A stretch of 64,000 bases of DNA, from the NCBI GenBank assembly GCA_049724395.1, contig JAUGWO010000053.1, positions 1-64,000 on the forward strand. The letters are read 5' to 3'. This stretch comes from Spongospora subterranea f. sp. subterranea. Lineage: Eukaryota > Endomyxa: Phytomyxea > Phytomyxea > Plasmodiophorida. The notes below the pieces were generated by a model. It saw only the letters and a program-made list of their open reading frames with translations, ran no database searches and was not told the origin of the DNA. A program made the translations under genes and the position numbers. Shown piece after piece: positions 45,777 to 57,915 of this stretch. Positions within the stretch are counted from its first letter, which is position 1. The number at the start of each line of letters is the position of its first letter.

Positions 45777-46304
45777 TCACATAATAGAGCAGGAATCAAT
45801 CAGTTCTTGGAAGATGCCACGATTGTCGAACTCGACGTAGATGCAGCCGGAATTAGGTTTACCGACCGTGATCGATAGGCCATATTCCTCCATATATTGC
45901 TCAACGATCGGCTTTAGAACGGCATTGCCATCTTTACTGTGATTCCCTCGACCGACGATCACGATCAGGTCCCGTTGCCCTCGAATTTTGCATTCGTTCA
46001 GTCGTTTTTTCAGCTGATCTAGAGCTTCGGCCACATATAGTCCATGTAGATCCAATTCCCCGATGTTTCGTTTGGCGTTGTTGTTCTTGAAATACAGCTC
46101 GGCCGCTTTCCGATTGGCGTCGTCCACTTGGAGCTTCTCCAGCTTGCCCTGGTTCGACAGAGCCTTCGCCTGGGCTTTATCGCCATTGGCCCAGGCAGTT
46201 CGAGATTGTGCTACAAAATCCTTCCAGTTGCTTGCGTGTAATGACGCCTTCTCCCTGTATTGCTCAGGTGTCAATGCCTTTTCGAACGAGAACAGATTCC
46301 CCAT
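45777..46304 (-). CDS. Smr-domain protein with DUF1771
   Basis: Intact 175-codon single exon from ATG 46304 to 45777. Residues 10-75 are the helical DUF1771 region (YREKASLHASNWKDFVAQSR). The Smr domain follows with ELDLHGLYVAEAL (DLHG motif) and IVGRGNHSKDG (GxGxHS motif), ending SGCIYVEFD. Proteins of this layout are small relatives of Cue2/NEDD4BP2-type Smr endonucleases, in which DLH and GxGxHS form the RNA-cleaving face. Predicted role: RNA cleavage or binding in mRNA surveillance. All key residues are visible. It sits between transposon fragments yet looks undamaged. Confidence 0.9.
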   Translation of the reverse strand: MGNLFSFEKALTPEQYREKASLHASNWKDFVAQSRTAWANGDKAQAKALSNQGKLEKLQVDDANRKAAELYFKNNNAKRNIGELDLHGLYVAEALDQLKKRLNECKIRGQRDLIVIVGRGNHSKDGNAVLKPIVEQYMEEYGLSITVGKPNSGCIYVEFDNRGIFQELIDSCSIM

Positions 46305-46750
46305 GAAGGATTTTCCCTTTCAAGAGTGAATTTGTCCGCGGAACGGCCAACTCAATTGACCGATTGATTTTGACTGGAATTGTTCCCCCCGGAACGTTCG
46401 TGTTGATCGCTGTTGTGGTTTGGGAGGCGCCCCCAACAAATTCGAAATGTACGACCGTCCACAACATTTGTCGATATTGTTCTTCTGGAATCCGTTGGTT
46501 TCCGGTTGACTGCCAACGTTTGTCGCTCTCCCGTCGGGATCATCGATCAGTTTACCGATCATCACTCGCAAAACAGAATCAATTTTCCGCTTGGTTTTCA
46601 CAATAATCTTCGTCTCAGTTCAAAATGTGTTTGTCAGACAAACTTGTCAAGGTTTGTTTCCAGTATCGCTTCACTGGATGGTTCCGCCGATTTCTTTGAA
46701 ATTCAGTTTTCCACTATTTTGCAGTTCACCTCCAAACACGATTCATGTTG
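46305..46750. other. Upstream region of Smr gene
   Basis: Contains overlapping frames on both strands (46320-46606) with no recognisable family. Presumably promoter sequence, up to the truncated copia remnant. Confidence 0.35.
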
Positions 46751-48505
46751 AGTTCTGGCGAAAGGTTCAGGCCTCCAACTATCATGAACAACGCAATTCA
46801 AGGTGTCTCTGCTGCAATGAACATGATCGCCCAATCGAGAAAGAATTCGTTAACATGATGGATCGAGAACCAGTAACACGAACAGAGACTTTACAACGGT
46901 CGGACGCGATTGAGTGGGAGAAAGCGATGCTGCAAGAATATCAATCCTTGATCAGCAATGGGAATGGGACTTGGTTGCTCACGAATTTGCCGAAGGGGCG
47001 GACGGCAATAGGCACAAAGTGGGTATTCAAAATTAAAGAATATGTACACGGCAACCCAATTCGGCACAAGGCCCGATTGGTGGCGCAAGGATTTAGACAA
47101 CGGCCCGGAATCGACTTCTACGAAACATTCGCTCCCGTTATGTCAAGTACGACCCTACGTTTACTGTTATCTATTGCAGCAAGTCGAGAACATGAGATTC
47201 ATCAGATGAATGTCGATACGGCATATCTCAATGGAAAGATCGACGAGGAGATATACATTCGACAGCCAGAAGGATTTGTGCAATCCGGAAACGAACAACT
47301 GGTGGGTCGGCTACATAAAGCGATTTATTCACTGCGTCAATCCGGACGAGAGTGGTGGAACACATTTTCCTCTTTCCTTACCAAGATTGGCTTTCAACAA
47401 CTCAAGAGCGATCCATGTATTTTCAAAAGGCAGCAAAACGGCGAAAACGTGACGATAGGCGTATACGTCGATGACTCAATCATAATTTCGAAGAATACTG
47501 AATCAATCAACACGATAAGGGGCGAACTCTCAGCACAATTCAAGATGAAAGACTTGCAGGACATTTCTCACATCTTGGGAATGGAAATCAATCGGACACG
47601 AGAACGACGAGAGATAAGACTATCCCAGAGACGATACCTTGAGAAGATGTTGCTAGAATTCGGGATGCACGACAGCAAACCGGTGTCAACACCTATGGAT
47701 ATCGGAAGGCATTCGCTAAACACAAGCGAAGACGAAGCCGAAACTGCATACCCGTTCCGGCAAGCAGTGGGAGCATTGATGTACGCGGCGATGGCGACAA
47801 GGCCCGACATCATGGCTGCAGTATCCAATGTGGCACGATTCTGCCAAAGGCCCACGTCAGCACACGTAATCGCGGTAAAACGAATATTCACATATGTGAG
47901 AGGCACAATCGAGCATGGACTAACATTAGAGCGACATTGACCTGCTACGCGGATGCAGACTGGGGTAACGACCTCGACGACAGACGATCAACGACCGGAT
48001 TCCATTGCCTATATGGCGGACCAATCGCCTGGAAGACGAAACGGCAACAGACGGTGGCTCTATCGACTATGGAGGCAGAGTACATGGCGCTAGCGGCGGC
48101 CACGCAAGAGGTACTCTGGTTACGAAATTTTCTAACTGAAGTAGGCTGCACACCTAGCATGGCCACCACGATTTACCACGACAATCAAGGAACGATTGCG
48201 TTTGCGAATAAGGTTATGACATCACGACGTGCCAAACATATAAACATCCGGCATCACTTCACGCGAGAAAGAATAGCAACGGGGGATATCGAGCTGACAT
48301 TGCCCGACCGAGAGGATGGTCGCAGATATGTTGACAAAGGCACTTCGTTCGACGGCATTCACACGCCTGCGAGATATGCTTTTGAATGGGAGTGTTGGAA
48401 ATGCGTCAAAATTCTCTACGGCAATGAGTCATGGACTAGGAAGTCAATAACACGTGAATCATGACTATATGATTGAGTACGTTGGATACAGAATAAAACT
48501 CACTC
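46750..48505 (+). pseudogene. Copia RT-RNase H remnant
   Basis: 5'-truncated copia pol. Reverse transcriptase: AIEWEKAMLQEYQSL, GTKWVFKIKE, ARLVAQGFRQRPGIDFYETF, MNVDTAYLNGKIDEEIYI, catalytic VYVDDSIII (about 47465). RNase H: CYADADWGNDLDDRRSTTG, after a frameshift at the TGA 47938, then AEYMALAAATQE and HDNQGTIAFAN. It is unlike the 6.4-kb element in detail, so it belongs to another family. Gag, protease, integrase and LTRs are missing. Confidence 0.85.
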
Positions 48506-50048
48506 CTCAATTACAACGATAACGGTTAATAGAATATTCTTATTCAAAGATGCCAGCCTTGACCAGACAAGCCAGTTCCCTCCAAACGAGCCTCGACGCC
48601 CAAGAATCTCTACATTCACAATAAACTCTGCTTCAAATGTAGCATTGTCAAATGCAAACTGATTCTTAATCTCCTCAGTAACATTCATCTTTGAATCGTC
48701 ATAAAATCGGATTCTATCTCCATGAACTTTCCGCATTGACTTATCAACTAAGTTCATGACAGTAAACACATATCCATTGTTATTCTCAACAATCTGATAT
48801 GGCCCTCTCCATCTCTGAAAGAGTCTGTCCAGACTTCTCAACATCAGGGCTACATAAGACGAAATCTCCGACACCAAAATTTGGTCTTTGCCGAGGTTTC
48901 CTTGTCTTTGGCAACTTACGATTCTGGGTCCGTTCAGAACTCGTAATAGCCGCAACTTCTTTGTGCAGCTGTTCCATAGCACTCTCTAATGTCTCAGTTC
49001 TGCTGACAATTTGTTCTATTGTCATCTGACATTTACCCAGGTTCTCTCCAGGCTTTTGAAGATAAGTTCCAGCGGATTATCACTTTTTAATCCACTATGA
49101 ACCGTTACTGGTGCTTTCCACCTCAGTCTTTTCTTTGGTCGATGGTTCATAGCATGTTCTATTGCTTTCAACAACCATGGCCAATCCTCTTTATTCCACC
49201 TCAACTCTGAAATCAGAGCTTGAATGAAGGCTTCAGTGCCTTATTCACAACCTCAACAGTCCCGTTAGGATAGTGAATATACGCTGTGGTCCAATGTTGT
49301 TCCACACCCGCTTTCTTGGCAAAGCTCCTCATTACTTCTGATGGAAAGTAAGAAGTTTGATCTGAAACATACACCTCTGATGTTCAAACTTTGATCGCCA
49401 TTCCATCAACGCATCAACAGTCGTCTCCGTATCAGGAGTCACTGCTGGTGTCAGGTGAACCAAACCTGACAAGTCATCTACAATAACTAGAACCCATTCA
49501 AACTCATGATATGATCCTTTTACTCTAGGCATTATATACATGAAATCAAAGTGCAATACTTGATTTGGTCTAGTTCCATGACATGCTTCACCAAAAGGTC
49601 GTGGGATTCTCTTCCCTCCTCTGGTAGGAATGCAATGTAAACACAAGTTACATATAGATGTGACATCATCGATCATCGATTTCCAATGAAATTGTTCTTG
49701 TAGTAGTTTGAGTACTACATTAATTCCATAATGTCCACAATTTGCCCCAACATGGGCAATAACACACAATCGAGTCTTTAGATTGTCACATTCATCTGGG
49801 ATAACCACTTTGTCTGAGTGATTTAGCAACAACCCATCTGAATTCAAGATTAAGGAATCCCTGTCTCGACCCTTAATCCAATTACTCTGCTCTTGAGTAA
49901 TCTCATCAACAGTTGGCCACACCAACTTACTCATGGGTTGAGTCCGAAATTGATCCTTGAAGTTTTGAGATCCAAGTGATGCATCAGTTGGGTCTATCCT
50001 AGCATCATGATCGATATCATTCTCAACAATCAACATGCTCAGGTTCAT
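48500..50048 (-). pseudogene. Ty3/gypsy integrase remnant
   Basis: Minus-strand integrase, N to C. Zinc region HVGANCGHYGINVVLKLLQE with CNLCLHC (about 49740-49640); core with LHFDFMYI (first Asp) and VIVDDLSGLVHL; after a gap WNKEDWPWLLKAIEHAMNHR (about 49200); then the C-terminal module RRWRGPYQIVENNNGYVF with VHGDRIRFYDD (48830-48690). It is a different lineage from the chromovirus at 40.8 kb, with no chromodomain seen. Frames are interrupted near 49330, 49204 and 49020. Confidence 0.75.
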
Positions 50049-50678
50049 CAGTTATCGATCCGTTACTCCTTTGAGTACCACGATTAACTGTAATCCTATT
50101 GCATCTCTCAGAACCGCATCCAGATCCCTTTAGGCCATTATCAATGTCTGATTTTGATAATGCAGCCCCCCATCGAGTCATCATATCAGCCCCAGACATT
50201 CATGTCTCCTGGTATATGTTACGCAGTTCACCAGCCTCTGGAGATCATTCTGCCAGGCGGCGCAGGCCTGCTTCGCTTGCCGTCTCTGTCGACTGCTCTG
50301 CTAATGCCCACATCGTGTCCGGCTAATGTCCAGATTCTCTAGGATAAATCAGGCTTGGTCAGATCGCCCACGCGTCAACGTCTTTGCGATAAAGGTGATC
50401 CGTTCAATATCGCACCCAAATTGCCGATGCCACTCCCCATCTATCGAACTCGTTCCAATAGAAAGCTGTTTTATGGATGCCGCGATCCGATAGGATAGAA
50501 GTTTCACTGTACCTGGCGTTCTTTTTTCGAATATTAAAAGAATATGTCATTTACTTCGAGTTCCCCTACTTTACATTAGTATAAAGTCGACGACCACCGG
50601 CAGCCACACATCAATAAATCGCATTCAAACGAAACGGTCAAAGTTAGCATCTTTATAGGTTATATTGCGGTAAGGCTA
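50049..50678. other. Inter-element sequence, no gene seen
   Basis: Between the gypsy remnant and the Crypton 3' end. Short plus-strand frames at 50099-50342 look like chance. Confidence 0.4.
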
Positions 50679-52810
50679 CTAGAAAAGCAACGAACTCTGT
50701 CCCAGATGCCGTAGCGTATAGCAATCTGATCGCAAAGCTTCCGAAGCGTATGACATTTGGCAACGCATAGGTCGTTCGAGCAACTTCAACGCGTCGGATT
50801 CGCTAAATCCCTCCTTGAGCAAGTCAACAGCATCAAATAAAGGTTTTCGTCTTGAAAACAACTTCCCTTCCGCAGAGCTCTTGGCACCTCGCCAATTCTT
50901 GCCAGGACGCGATTCCAGCTCTTCTATCGGCGGTACAACGACGTTGTCCATGGAAATACCGCAGTATTTACATTCCTCCCATGCATCGTGCACCGTCGTC
51001 ACAGATCTGTTCATTCGGAACGGGGACAACAACAGCCGGGTCAGGTACAATGACAGCCGGCTCGATGATATAATCGGCATGCCATTCGTGTCAAAATGAA
51101 GCGATTCTGAAGGACTACTCGCAACAGCGACAGCATCTGCGATCGCAGACGATCCAACCTGTGATTACCATCAATACTTCTCTTAATATGGTTTTCAGAA
51201 ATCATGCAGTTGATCCGCCCATACCTGTGCCGACATACAATTTCCCAGTCGGGTTAAGGTGGACGCCATCACTTGAAGACATTCGTTGCGGAGCATTGGC
51301 AAATTTTTGTGCATGTCCTCATTAACTTGCTGGATCTTCTGGTCGAACTTCTGGTCAAGACAAGATATTGATCGCGAATGAACAGCGCTCGCATAAATGA
51401 CCGCCGACGGCTGGCAACGCTCGCAAGACTTCGATCGTCGACGGGGTTACGGTGGAAGAGATTTTGCCGGACAGCTCAGCATTAAAGGTCGTGAACGCCT
51501 CTGAAGAGAATATCGGACGTTGCCATATTGCATGAGATGAATGATTTTCATTAGCCATTAGAATAGCAGAACCTTGTAGGATGACTGTTCGCATGTGGTC
51601 TAGCAAACTGAGAAAGCTTTGTCCTGCAATCTCCGTCTTTCTAACGCCGGACGATAACAACGTTGCAACCTGTTTTGTGACGCCTCCAGACCAGGAAACA
51701 CCAACTTTCGAAGATGTTCTGGCGGGTCCAGCAGAGCTCGTGGCAGGTAATACTGTTTGGGATCGGCAGAGAACCCTGCCAAAACCCGAACGCATTTCCA
51801 AGGGATGACGTTGTTTGTGTAGCCGGGCGAACGTACTTGCCAGTGGCCAATCTTGTCAACAGAGGCTTCACTTGCACCCAGATTTTCGGCCATGGACGCG
51901 CCGCCCTTTCGACCCATCTGGGTTTTCGTTGTGATGGCCAGACCGAACGAAGCTTGAGCGGCTTTAATGGCTTCATACTGTTTGGTGTATGTCATCGGCT
52001 TATCTGAATGGATATCATTCGACAAAACGTACAGATTGTAACAACGGCTTGCTTCAGAAAGATCAGGCCAAGGATCGCCCCGAATTCGAAATTAAAAAAA
52101 AGAATACGTAGACAAGCTTTCAAAAGGGCACAAACTTACTGATGAATGACGCATCAACGCATTCTGTTGCATTTTTCCACACTGGTTTTTGTTCGACGCC
52201 ACACAGTACACAGAAGATGAGCGCTACTGGCACCTTCGCCGGGGAAAAATTTATGTCCAATCTCCGATAACTTGAGTCGTCGAAGATTGTCGCCCCTGCA
52301 CGTCAGAGCGAATGATAACAGATAACCTGTCCGGTTCTTTAGACCCTCCTCGCTGTCCAAGTCCCAATATTGCTTGGCGAGTTTGCCAAACTCCTGGACG
52401 GAAATTTCATCGGCCAAAGTCCCAATTCCAGGATCTAAAAACATTGCGTTTTCACGATCCATTACGTCCTTTTTTGAGCTTTGGAGGAATTTTTTGATAA
52501 ACGGAAGGCGTGCCGGTATTGGAATTTCAGGAAAATTCCGCCCCAGCATATGCTGTAGTCTCCAAAGATCCATAACAGCATTGACGTATCCAACAAGAGT
52601 ATGCCACCCCAAATGATCAGGGCGGCGGTTCTCCGGTTGAGACGAGCGTTTCCGGCCAGGCTTATATGGCCGACGATCTTTGACTTCGTGCAAAAAAAGC
52701 AGAAACTTGCTTTCATTGATCAAATCATTTTGAGAGACTTTGCAAACGTTCCAGTCAAGGAATTCTTTCTGTTTGCCCGACCACGTGTTGTTCTTCGTCG
52801 TCTGAGGACG
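50679..52810 (-). mobile_element. Crypton tyrosine-recombinase element
   Basis: Minus-strand coding region of a Crypton DNA transposon, which integrates through a tyrosine recombinase and not a DDE transposase. N-terminal SAM-like region KQKEFLDWNVC and INESKFLLFLHEV (about 52790-52700). Catalytic core: LTCRGDNLRRLKL (first Arg, about 52290), MGRKGGASMAENLGASEASV with IGHWQ (51900), then YTNNVIPWKCVRVLAGF (Tyr candidate, about 51810) and YYLPRALLDPPEHLRKLVFP. At the C-terminus is a GCR1_C-type DNA-binding domain, TVHDAWEECKYCG and WRGAKSSAEGKLFSRRKPL (51000-50850). Introns or breaks lie at about 52150-52030 and 51600-51080. The His of the usual H-x-x-R seems replaced (TQMGR). Confidence 0.85.
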
Positions 52811-52928
52811 ATGCTCGCCGACTCAAAATTGCAAACGATGTGCGGCTTGCAATTCTTCCTAACCGTAGGCCAGTTTGTTGCCTACGCTGTTCCGCTAGGT
52901 AGAGACGAGACGACGGTCGGATTCATTG

Positions 52929-55900
52929 CGGGAGGTATTTCTGTCAGTCGACTGATAGCAGGCCACGCATCAGTACTAACTCCCACTAACTTAGTTAGTT
53001 GCGACTGATCCATCAGTCGCTGGTGTACACATGTACACTGTCAGGTTTGATTTTGAGCACGTGTGGTCGTGTGCTCAAGGATCCCCCTGATTATCCGCCA
53101 TTGCCATCTTTGATTATGTGGAACGCCCTTTCTTACGTTCGATCTCTTGCAAGTAAACGGAGTATATCCGATGTTTATGGTGAGGTTGAATTCGAACCGG
53201 ACTCTGGCCCATTAGAGGATGCTGTGTCTCCGCCTGTTTCTGACCTGGTTGACGCTCAGCATCCCGATGTTGTTCTGGATTATGGCGATGAGTTGAATGC
53301 TGGTCCCGCTCTGGATAATGATATCAATGACGTAAGACGAATAGAATGCCGATACTGTGCTGTATATTGACAATGCAGACCAGGACGATTTGAATGTTGA
53401 TCCTTTGCTGTACGATGACTTTGGAGAACAGGATGATGTAAACATTGATCCTTGGCTGCACAATGAAAACCAGGATGATGTGATTATTGATTCTGCTGGC
53501 GAATGTGACGCTGCAAACCAGGACACGCCTTCTGTTTTTTCTTGTTTCGAAGATATTTTGAAGTTTGAAGAAGCCCGTGCTGCCGAAGGCATTTTTGGTC
53601 TAGCGAAAAACTTTCGAAACTTTACCAAAGATGAATTTCGCCAATGTTTTGGGGATATCACATTCAAAAATGTTGTCCGGCGAGGGCACTTCTACTCAAT
53701 GCAAAAGACCTGACATTGCCGAAAGCTCAGATCGCTACCGAGTTCAATTTCGATTCAACCCTCTTTTGAATCAGTATGAAATAGTCCCGAAACTGACTCA
53801 TCGCCGACATAATCATATACTGAAGAGATTTCAAGTGCGAGCCGCCCAAAGAATTTTCATTGAGAGAACTTCCGAGATTTCTCTGGCAGAACTGCAGTAC
53901 GTGATGGAATTGGGCGCGATATCAATTCGCGTTTCTAAAGCCAGGGAGGCAATGCGTGCCAAGTGGTCAGACCGTGATTACGACGGCCGCTTACTTGGTC
54001 GTTTACTCAAAAAAGGATACCAAAGCAAGTTTGGCTCCGACCCGGATTCCGTTAGCAAACTGATGGATTTTGGTAACCAATATCGTCAAACCGGTGGGAT
54101 TTTCGATTTTAGAATTGGATCTGATATGCATCTATTGGATTTGATAGTTGCAAAACCTTCCATGTTGCCCTATATCAGCGAATTCGGTGACATGTTCATC
54201 AATGATGGTACACATGGATGTGATACCTCTGGAATGCTTCTCATGATCAACACATTGGTTGATTCCCTGGGAAAATCAGTAATGGCAGGATATTCGCAAT
54301 TCCGATCTGAGCAGGCCGAGCATATAATCCGCGCTCTGACCGTTTTAGGATTGGACTCAGCAGGTGGAACATTGATGACTGATGAAGGGCTTGCCTATCC
54401 AGTGGTGGCGTCCACGCTAAACAAAAAGCATGTTCTTTGTGTGCAGCATTATCAACAGCAAATATTTCCTGCACGAGCGGGGCTTTTGGGCGATCAAAGC
54501 ACACAATTCATTCAAGATGCAAATGCCGCTTTTTTCCAGGAATTTTCATCCGACGACGCGTTAGTTGAACATCTGAAGGCTTGTCTCTGCACATTCGCTT
54601 CATCTTCTACTGCGGTTCGATTCATTGAGAAACTTATTCGGGACCGTTTTAAGGTTTGCGTCACAAACACCAGCAAAGTCTTCACTGCTGGTGCCAGAGC
54701 AACCCAGCGGGGCGAGGGTTCCAACTCAAGAGTTAAGTGTAAAGGGGAGAAGAAAAAAGAATTGAAGAAGTTCAATCTTTTCCAATTTGCTCAGCACTTC
54801 GAAGCGATGGTAGAGGTGCAAGAAGAAACTTCTCTGAAGATTTTAATGAAATTAATAGAGGAAGGAAAGCTGATCAGTGAATTCACCTGTAAAAATGTGC
54901 AAGCTGAATTTAACAAAGTTTCCCAGTGTGTCATTGCTTCAAAAACCCAAACCTTTGCTCAGGAAGTGGCAGTATTTGAAGTTCAAGATTCCAGAGAAAT
55001 GCGGATCGTTTTTGTTCTGTTTCATTATGGCAAGACAGACGCAGTCCGCCAACTGGTTCATGCTCGTTTTTTGCATCGTTTCACATGCCTTGTCGGCACA
55101 TTTGCATTGACGCAAATTGTGATCCGTTTGATGTATTTCTCGCATTTACTTTTCGACATCGTTCTGAACCCATTACGCTTATAGATTGAAATTTTTCCCA
55201 GGCGATGGCAAATCCGGCATCATCCGTTGTTTCCAATGGCCCTTGTTAGACTGAGTTTGATCACCGCATCTCCTTCAGAAAGTGGTCGGATCCAACCACA
55301 ATCAATGAATGATCAATATGACGTTGTCGCTGATGCATATGCTCAAATCACTTATCCACGAGATGAAGCCACCCGCTTCACCACACTCATGTCGGATTTC
55401 AAGCATCTTGTTGCTTTCGCGACACAATCTCCCAATCTTTTCAGGCGAACCCGTTTAGCAATAAGCAATCTGCTGAACGCACGATCGTCCCAAGAAGTTC
55501 TTGAAACTTCATTGGCAGTTGAAGGCACAGCTGCTTTTTCAGTTCTACCTCCGCTACGTGGGCCAGCCCAACGCGGCCGGCATATGACGAAAGCAGATAT
55601 TAGTAATCATTCACGTCTAACAAAACGTTCAGCAAAAGTACAAAAGGGATGCACCAGCTGCAGGCGTGAAAATCGAGTTCAGCTGGACAACCACAGGTCA
55701 AATAGCTCGAAATGCCCACTACGACAGCATGATAAGGCAAATGCTGAGGAACCGAAACTAATTTCAGCACCTGAATTTTCAGATATCGACTCCCTAATGC
55801 TCAATGAAGCAATGAACCGCATTCTTGGCTATGGCGACGACATTGAAGAAGCAAGTAGTGAAGTTTTACTTCAAGCAAAGAAACTACTAGAAGGACAGTT

Positions 55901-56552
55901 TGCGAGTAAAGCAGGATTATCTCATCATAATCAGTGGCTTTGTAAAATCGGTAATTTTTTGAAAACATTGTTTTGGTCAGGATTTTCATACATGTTTTCA
56001 GACAATTTGTTGCTAGAATCCGTCCCATTGGTAGATCTTATGAGGCGCGAACAATTGTAATAAATACTATATAATTTTGATGTATATTTTGATTCTGTCT
56101 TCAGAACACATTCTGAATGAAATGCGGTGATCAAATTCATTTTTAAACGGAGACTGGGAACAATGAGTGATGTCGAGTTTGCCATCGAGAGAGGAGTTCT
56201 CGATCTATAAAGCGTACTCAGTACAGAACAATGTCGAAAAGTGCATGCAGAAAAAGGATTATCGTTTGCCAATGGGTCCTGCCACACTGGAAACGAACAA
56301 AACCATCCGTATTGTTGTTACAATCAAGAACACGACGAAGTTGGCAATGGCGGATATTCAGTGGATGCTTTGAATCATGAACAAGATCACACGTACTGTA
56401 CAGTAAAGTTAAACCTGACAGAGCGCATGTGTACACCAGCGACTGATGGATCAGTCGCAACTAACTAAGTTAGTGGGAGTTAGTTGTCGACTGATGGGAT
56501 CAGTCGACTGATGCGTGGCCTGCTATCAGTCGACTGACAGAAATACCTCCCG
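52929..56552 (+). mobile_element. MULE DNA transposon with TIRs
   Basis: Terminal inverted repeats of about 115-140 bp: both ends begin CGGGAGGTATTTCTGTCAGT and continue 'ctaacttagttagttgcgac' to 'ctgtcagg' (left to about 53045, right from about 56415). The right TIR has an extra 22-23 bp. Within them CGACTGAT and ATCAGTCG form repeated palindromes. The enclosed gene is a MULE-type transposase. The 9 bases outside (left gattcattg, right tacagtacc) do not match, so no target duplication is visible. Confidence 0.85.
53116..56060 (+). CDS. MULE transposase
   Basis: ATG 53116 opens an acidic N-terminus. A 52-nt intron (donor GTAAGACG, acceptor GACCAG) leads to more acidic sequence, then a DNA-binding-like region SDRYRVQFRFNPLLNQYEIV (about 53730). 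The DDE core: first Asp in MFINDGTHGCDTSGMLLMIN (about 54195), second in TLMTDEGLAYPVV (54375), the C-x2-H in LCVQHYQQQIF, and a helical region up to GARATQRGEGSNSRVK (E candidate). A SWIM-like zinc finger, CSFFASFHMPCRH, lies near 55070 in a shifted frame, and a C-terminal part (55227-56060) carries a CTSCRRENR Cys cluster. An AAAA run near 53707 and the region near 55030 break the frame by one base. Possibly recently active. Confidence 0.8.
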
Positions 56553-56798
56553 TACAGTACCATTCTTAGTGTGTTGAATACCTTAAAACAGTGTGCTATT
56601 ATACCATCCCACGCACGTTTTACATTGGTGTGTTGAGAACCCAAAACAAGTGTGTTTTAGTACCATTCTTAGGGTGTGTCTGGATGACGCATAATATCAT
56701 GATAAAACTCCGTGTCACCCATGATTTATCCGAAACCCATGAGTTTGCCAAGATAGGGGTGTCTGGATGTCAAATATCAAGGACTTAAACCCACGGAA

Positions 56799-56850
56799 TT
56801 ATCATGGGTTAAATATTGAGGCGGACCTCAATATTTAACCCATGATATTA
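56799..56850. repeat. Subterminal palindrome in Harbinger
   Basis: The arms ATATCATGGGTTAAATATTG (with one base indel) and its complement surround a 4-6 bp loop 'cgga'. The same ATCATGGGTT core recurs in two hairpins near the right end (59278-59346), likely transposase binding sites. Confidence 0.8.
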
Positions 56851-56871
56851 TTCTAGACTCCGTGGTTCATC

Positions 56872-57898
56872 ATGGGCGCTGATCGTGTTCGAGCCAGCTG
56901 GACAAACGACATGGACGAATGTTGGATCTCAGAAATGATTCATCAAGCGAATGTTCTTGGCAAAAGGGCGCAATCTGGCTTCAAACGGGAGGCGTGGGAT
57001 GCCGCCGTCAAAATTTTAAATAACAGGTTCCAAATCAATTATGATCGGGAGCATGTAAAAACCCGTTCAATAACCGTACGTGCTGCATGGCTAGAATCGT
57101 GTTTTAGTATTAAATGGCAGTATCAGCTGAAAAGGGATTTTGATACAGTAAATAGAATCAAAAACCTGAGTGGGTTCGGATGGGATGACCGTCGGTATCT
57201 GGCGACAGCACCTACTCTTGTTTGGGAGGAATACATCGCCGTATGGTGTTGAGGTCGTATCAGCAACCATATTTGATAACCATCGTTTAGGCACATCCGA
57301 GGTGTAAAAAATGGATGACAACATCCATGCCATTGTTCCCGTTACTTCAGCAACTGTTTGAAGACGTTATCGCAAACGGGGAATTCGCTTATTCTGCCGG
57401 CGCCAGAGCGTTATCGGATCAGGAGGATTCTATTTCGCCGATGTTTCCGTAGATATTTCGTCTAACAGTAGTTCGGGCTCTTCTGCATCGGGGAAGCGAA
57501 CCCCGACTCGAGAAATAATTATGACGTCTCCAGCCCCGACCATAAAAAAGCTTCAGACTCCAAAGTCTACATCCAGCGCGAACACATCCAAAAAACGTGT
57601 TGCTAAGAGCAAACAAAACGGGGCCATGGCTCTGGCGCAAGTAATGACCCAGGCAAATCTCTTGTCCCAGCAAGAGTTGGAGTTTTTCAAAACCAGCAAT
57701 GTATTTCGGAAAGAAAACTCGGACACGGTTGATGCGCTGGCGATTGTTGATGAACTGGAGATGACAGATGAAGAGCGCCTAGATGCTTACGATGTGATCG
57801 CGGACGAAAAAACGGCAACTCTGTTTATTCATATGAAACCAGCGATGCGGCGCCTGTGGCTGTTTAGACAGTTGAAGTGTATTTATATTAGTCATTAA
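56872..57898 (+). CDS. Harbinger Myb/SANT-like accessory protein
   Basis: ATG 56872 begins MGADRVRASWTNDMDECWIS. A Myb/SANT-like DNA-binding domain follows (W, then GKRAQSGFKREAWDAAVKIL, LNNRFQINY, NLSGFGWDDRRY, APTLVWEEYI), as in Harbinger accessory proteins that carry the transposase to the nucleus and to its sites. After a frame change at about 57240-57350 comes LFEDVIANGEFAYSAGARAL (after a plausible HPR motif), a Lys/Ser-rich stretch (57520-57610) and the typical C-terminal helix pair ending AMRRLWLFRQL. It is either spliced or damaged at about 57250. Confidence 0.75.
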
Positions 57899-57915
57899 TT
57901 TTTCTATTGTCGCCG

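Noticed and set aside
52601-53008. Plus-strand 135-codon frame over the Crypton start
   Set aside because: Antisense of the Crypton N-terminal region, and it runs into the MULE TIR.
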